In this document: piece by piece, positions 60,584 to 64,000 of the stretch
Layout: each line of letters opens with the position of its first letter
Numbering within the stretch: the stretch's first letter is position 1
DNA from: Streptacidiphilus anmyonensis
GTDB taxonomy: Bacteria; Actinomycetota; Actinomycetes; Streptomycetales; Streptomycetaceae
Length of the DNA stretch: 64,000 bases
Reading direction: 5' to 3'
NCBI RefSeq assembly: GCF_000787855.1
Contig: NZ_BBPQ01000044.1
Location: 1-64,000 of the forward strand
Made by a program: the position numbers and the translations under genes
The notes under the pieces: generated by a model
Database searches by the model: none
Told to the model about the DNA's origin: nothing
Seen by the model: only the letters and a program-made list of their open reading frames with translations

Positions 60584-61801
60584 GTGTCCCGACGACTGTT
60601 CACCTCGGAGTCCGTGACCGAAGGTCACCCGGACAAGATCGCCGACCGGATCAGCGACGCGATCCTGGACGCGATCCTCCGTCAGGACCCGTCCTCGCGC
60701 GTGGCCGTGGAGACGCTGATCACCACCGGTCAGGTCCACGTCGCGGGCGAGGTGACCACCACCGCCTACGCCGACATCCCGGCGATCGTGCGCGAGGCCG
60801 TGCTCGACATCGGCTACGACTCCTCCGCCAAGGGCTTCGACGGCGCCTCCTGCGGCGTCTCGGTGTCCATCGGCTCGCAGTCCCCGGACATCGCGCAGGG
60901 CGTCGACAGCGCCTACGAGGCGCGGGTCGAGGGCGACGTCGACGAGCTGGACAAGCAGGGCGCCGGCGACCAGGGCCTGATGTTCGGCTACGCGTGCGAC
61001 GACACGCCCGAGCTGATGCCGCTGCCGATCTACCTGGCCCACCGCCTCTCGCGCCGGCTCACGGAGGTCCGCAAGAACGGCACCGTCCCGTACCTGCGCC
61101 CGGACGGCAAGACGCAGGTCACCATCGAGTACGACGGCGACAAGGCCGTCCGCCTGGACACCGTCGTGGTCTCCTCGCAGCACGCGCCCGACATCGACCT
61201 GGACTCCCTCCTCGCGCCCGACATCCGGGAGTTCGTCGTCGAGCCGGAGCTCAACGCGCTGGCCGAGCGCGGCATCGAGCTGGACGCCGACGGCTACCGG
61301 CTGCTGGTCAACCCGACCGGTCGCTTCGAGATCGGCGGGCCGATGGGCGACGCCGGCCTGACCGGCCGCAAGATCATCATCGACACCTACGGCGGCATGG
61401 CCCGCCACGGCGGCGGCGCCTTCTCCGGCAAGGACCCGTCCAAGGTCGACCGCTCCGCCGCGTACGCGATGCGCTGGGTCGCCAAGAACATCGTCGCGGC
61501 CGGTCTGGCCAAGCGCGCCGAGGTCCAGGTCGCCTACGCCATCGGCAAGGCCGAGCCGGTCGGCCTGTTCGTGGAGACCTTCGGCACCGAGACCGTCCCG
61601 GTCCTGGCGATCCAGGCCGCCGTCACCAAGGTCTTCGACCTGCGCCCGGCCGCCATCATCCGCGACCTGGACCTGCTCCGCCCGATCTACTCCCAGACCT
61701 CCGCCTACGGCCACTTCGGCCGTGAGCTGGCGGACTTCACCTGGGAGAACACCGACCGCGCCGAGAAGCTGCGCGCCGCAGCTGTCGTCCAGAAGGGTTG
61801 A
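60584..61801 (+). CDS. metK: S-adenosylmethionine synthetase
   Basis: 405 residues, makes SAM from methionine and ATP. GHPDK is at 14-18, the ATP-binding [12 protein letters not shown] near 126-137, and the phosphate loop GGGAFSGKD near 275-283. The GTG start has TTGGAGGA upstream. Full length. It is followed by an adenosine-kinase-like gene (6-bp gap) and metH. No SAM riboswitch is recognisable in the 90 bp before it. Confidence 0.97.
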   Translation: MSRRLFTSESVTEGHPDKIADRISDAILDAILRQDPSSRVAVETLITTGQVHVAGEVTTTAYADIPAIVREAVLDIGYDSSAKGFDGASCGVSVSIGSQSPDIAQGVDSAYEARVEGDVDELDKQGAGDQGLMFGYACDDTPELMPLPIYLAHRLSRRLTEVRKNGTVPYLRPDGKTQVTIEYDGDKAVRLDTVVVSSQHAPDIDLDSLLAPDIREFVVEPELNALAERGIELDADGYRLLVNPTGRFEIGGPMGDAGLTGRKIIIDTYGGMARHGGGAFSGKDPSKVDRSAAYAMRWVAKNIVAAGLAKRAEVQVAYAIGKAEPVGLFVETFGTETVPVLAIQAAVTKVFDLRPAAIIRDLDLLRPIYSQTSAYGHFGRELADFTWENTDRAEKLRAAAVVQKG

Positions 61802-61807
61802 TCCACC

Positions 61808-62791
61808 GTGCGGATTCTCGTCACCGGTTCCATCGCGACCGACCACCTCATGGTCTTCCAGGGCAGCTTCAGCGAGCAGCTGATACCCGAGAGCCTTGAG
61901 AACGTCTCCCTGTCGTTCCTCGCCGACCGGCTCGAGATCCGCCGTGGCGGCGCGGCCGCGAACATCGCCTTCGGGCTCGGGCGGCTCGGTCTGCGCCCGG
62001 TCCTGGTCGGCGCGGCGGGGGAGGACTTCGCCGACTACGCCGACTGGCTGAACGTGCACGGCGTCGACACCGACTCCGTCCGGATCAGCCGCACGCTGCA
62101 CACGGCCCGGTTCGTCTGCACGACGGACCGGGCGCAGAACCAGATCGCCACGTTCTACCCGGGCGCGATGAGCGAGGCCCGGGAGATCGAGCTGGCGCCG
62201 ATCGGGCGCCGCGTCGGCGGCATCGACCTGGTCGTGATCTCCCCGAACGACCCCGAGGCGATGCTGCGCCACACCGACGAGTGCCGCAGCCTCGGTCTCG
62301 CGTTCGCGGCCGACCCCTCGCAGCAGCTCGCGCTGATGGACGGCGAGTCGGTGCGACGTCTGGTGGACGGGGCGCGCTACCTGTTCACCAACGAGTACGA
62401 GGCCGAGCTGCTGCTGTCCAAGACGGGCTGGTCCGAGCCGGAGGTGCTGGCCCGGGTCGGCACCTGGGTCACCACGCTCGCCGCGGACGGGGCCCGGATC
62501 AGCCAGGAGAGCGCCGCGCCCGTCCACGTCCCGGCCGTGCCGACCGAGAACGTCGTCGACCCGACCGGCGCGGGCGACGCCTTCCGCTCCGGCTACCTCG
62601 CCGGCGTGGTGCGCCGCTGGACGCCGGAGCGCTCGGCGCAGCTGGGCTGCGCGCTGGCCTCGGCCGTGCTGGAGTCGGCCGGCGGCCAGGAGTACGGGCT
62701 CAGCGCCGAGCTGCTCCAGGCGAAGATCGACACGGCCCACGGGGGTTCGGTGGCCAGGGACATGGCGCCGCTGCTCGCGGGGGTCCGATGA
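61808..62791 (+). CDS. PfkB-family sugar/nucleoside kinase, probable adenosine kinase
   Basis: 327 residues, ribokinase-fold kinase. Substrate-binding GGAAANIAFGLGRLG near residue 47 and the ATP/catalytic motif DPTGAGD at 251-257 with base Asp257. Phosphorylates adenosine or a similar nucleoside. Lying between metK and metH, it would remove the adenosine released when S-adenosylhomocysteine is hydrolysed. Other PfkB substrates cannot be excluded. The stop overlaps the metH start. Confidence 0.88.
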   Translation: MRILVTGSIATDHLMVFQGSFSEQLIPESLENVSLSFLADRLEIRRGGAAANIAFGLGRLGLRPVLVGAAGEDFADYADWLNVHGVDTDSVRISRTLHTARFVCTTDRAQNQIATFYPGAMSEAREIELAPIGRRVGGIDLVVISPNDPEAMLRHTDECRSLGLAFAADPSQQLALMDGESVRRLVDGARYLFTNEYEAELLLSKTGWSEPEVLARVGTWVTTLAADGARISQESAAPVHVPAVPTENVVDPTGAGDAFRSGYLAGVVRRWTPERSAQLGCALASAVLESAGGQEYGLSAELLQAKIDTAHGGSVARDMAPLLAGVR

Positions 62792-64000
62792 GCACAGGGA
62801 CGTCGCTGCGCGAGGCGCTGGCCACCCGGGTCGTGGTCGCGGACGGGGCCATGGGCACGATGCTCCAGGCCCAGGACCCGACGCTGGAGGACTTCCAGGG
62901 GTACGAGGGCTGCAACGAGGTCCTGAACGTCTCCCGCCCCGACATCGTGCGCGCCGTCCACGAGGCGTACTTCGCGGTGGGCGTGGACTGCGTCGAGACG
63001 AACACCTTCGGCTGCAACGCCGCGGCGCTGGGCGAGTACGAGATCGAGGAGCGGATCGAGGAGCTGGCCGAGGCCGGCGCGCGGTTGGCCCGCGAGGTCG
63101 CGGACGGGTTCGCCGCGCGGGACGGCCGCGAGCGCTGGGTGCTCGGCTCGATGGGGCCGGGGACCAAGCTGCCCTCGCTCGGCCACCGGCCGTTCGCCGA
63201 GCTGCGCGAGGGCTTCCGCGCCTGCGCGGCCGGGCTGATCGCGGGCGGCGCGGACGCGCTGTTGGTCGAGACGACGCAGGACCTGCTCCAGACCAAGTCC
63301 GCCGTCCTCGGGGCCAAGGACGCCCTGCGGGAGGCGGGCGCGGACCTGCCGGTGATCGCGCAGGTGACCATGGAGACGACCGGCACGATGCTGCTGGGCT
63401 CCGAGATCGGTGCGGCGCTGACCGCGCTGGAGCCGCTCGGCATCGACCTGATCGGCATGAACTGCGCGACCGGTCCGGCCGAGATGAGCGAGCACCTGCG
63501 CTATCTGGCCCGGCACGCCAAGGTGGGCCTGTCCTGCATGCCGAACGCGGGCCTGCCGGTGCTCACCAAGGACGGGGCGCACTTCGACCTGACGCCGCAG
63601 CAGCTCGCCGACGCGCACGAGGCCTTCGTGCGCGACTACGGCCTCTCCCTGGTCGGCGGCTGCTGCGGCACCACGCCGGAGCACCTGCGGGCCGTGGTGG
63701 ACCGGGTCCGGGGGCTGCCCCTGACGCCGCGCACGCCGCAGCCGGAGGCGGCCGCCTCCTCGCTCTACCAGGCCGTCCCGTTCCGCCAGGACCTCGCGTA
63801 TCTGGCGATCGGTGAGCGGACGAACGCGAACGGGTCGAAGAAGTTCCGCGATTCGATGATCGCGGGCGACTGGCAGGCGTGCGTGGACATCGCGCGCGAG
63901 CAGATCCGCGAGGGCGCGCACCTGCTGGACCTGTGCGTGGACTACGTCGGCCGTGACGGCGTGGCGGACATGCGCGAGCTGGCCGGACGCCTGGCCACGA
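62788..64000 (+). CDS. metH: Cobalamin-dependent methionine synthase, N-terminal part
   Basis: The first 404 residues are visible; the gene runs off the window. The homocysteine-binding domain has zinc ligands Cys226 (MNCATG) and Cys292/Cys293 (GGCCGTTPEH). The pterin-binding domain starts at about 335 (LAIGERTNANGSKKF). It remakes methionine from homocysteine with methyltetrahydrofolate. The ATG overlaps the kinase stop (ATGA). Confidence 0.96.
   Translation, partial: MSTGTSLREALATRVVVADGAMGTMLQAQDPTLEDFQGYEGCNEVLNVSRPDIVRAVHEAYFAVGVDCVETNTFGCNAAALGEYEIEERIEELAEAGARLAREVADGFAARDGRERWVLGSMGPGTKLPSLGHRPFAELREGFRACAAGLIAGGADALLVETTQDLLQTKSAVLGAKDALREAGADLPVIAQVTMETTGTMLLGSEIGAALTALEPLGIDLIGMNCATGPAEMSEHLRYLARHAKVGLSCMPNAGLPVLTKDGAHFDLTPQQLADAHEAFVRDYGLSLVGGCCGTTPEHLRAVVDRVRGLPLTPRTPQPEAAASSLYQAVPFRQDLAYLAIGERTNANGSKKFRDSMIAGDWQACVDIAREQIREGAHLLDLCVDYVGRDGVADMRELAGRLAT

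Noticed and set aside
59342-62740. 1132-codon minus-strand open frame opposite the reductase, metK and kinase genes
   Set aside because: Antisense shadow of conserved genes, with no family features.

Overview
The window is very GC-rich actinobacterial DNA. It has GTG/TTG starts, stop/start overlaps, few TTA codons, a Streptomyces-type nuo operon, SARP regulators, and copies of the dispersed hairpin repeat common in Streptomyces. Gene content points to Streptomyces or a close relative in the Streptomycetaceae. No CRISPR array or rRNA was seen.

Layout. (1) 1-8067: distal half of the respiratory complex I operon, from the tail of nuoG through nuoH-I-J-K-L-M-N. (2) 8217-16347: conserved housekeeping genes: an HtpX-like protease, an Nramp-fold transporter coupled to an MgtE-like regulatory protein, YccF, a G/U mismatch DNA glycosylase, a membrane-anchored HTH protein, a DUF4232 lipoprotein and YajQ. 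(3) 16534-21698: a tRNA-Tyr gene whose 3' end is repeated exactly (61 bp) 5.07 kb downstream. These repeats bound a decayed integrative element with a tyrosine recombinase of altered N-terminus, an antisense HTH fragment, a Sel1-repeat protein and a SUKH-like immunity protein. Replication and transfer genes are absent. (4) 21825-24961: a GNAT acetyltransferase and a Tat-exported multicopper oxidase. (5) 25093-60358: about 35 kb of natural-product biosynthesis. (6) 60584-64000: metK, an adenosine-kinase-like gene and metH (cut by the window end), a SAM supply and recycling operon.

The biosynthetic region has two arms joined by a regulatory block. The left arm (25477-39279) is one tightly overlapped operon: ACP, fatty acyl-AMP ligase, two acyl-CoA dehydrogenases, ACP, a single KS-AT-ACP PKS module, a KAS III-like enzyme, ACP, a free E2-type acyltransferase, Sfp-type PPTase, an alpha/beta hydrolase and DUF4260. 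Its last part resembles the set that builds and dehydrates tetronate rings (KAS III, ACP, Agg4-type acyltransferase, Agg5-type hydrolase). The FkbH-like glyceryl-ACP synthase that normally starts that pathway is missing, and the KAS III has lost its catalytic His and Asn. The middle block (39386-43832) holds a P450, DUF6059, a SARP, a type II thioesterase and a second SARP. The right arm (43895-60358) is a type II aromatic polyketide cluster: ACP, KS-alpha, KS-beta, TcmI cyclase, cupin, aromatase, two SchA/CurD proteins, two DUF1772 proteins, three ABM monooxygenases, a flavin-dependent halogenase, ketoreductases, a FAD hydroxylase, an O-methyltransferase and an antiporter. This suggests a chlorinated, methylated polycyclic polyphenol. 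Whether the two arms make one hybrid or two products cannot be settled from sequence alone.

Regulation seen in the sequence: SARP-type heptamer repeats with exact 11-bp spacing upstream of the thioesterase/SARP-2 pair and of the KS operon, and a TTA codon in the acyl-AMP ligase gene, implying bldA dependence.
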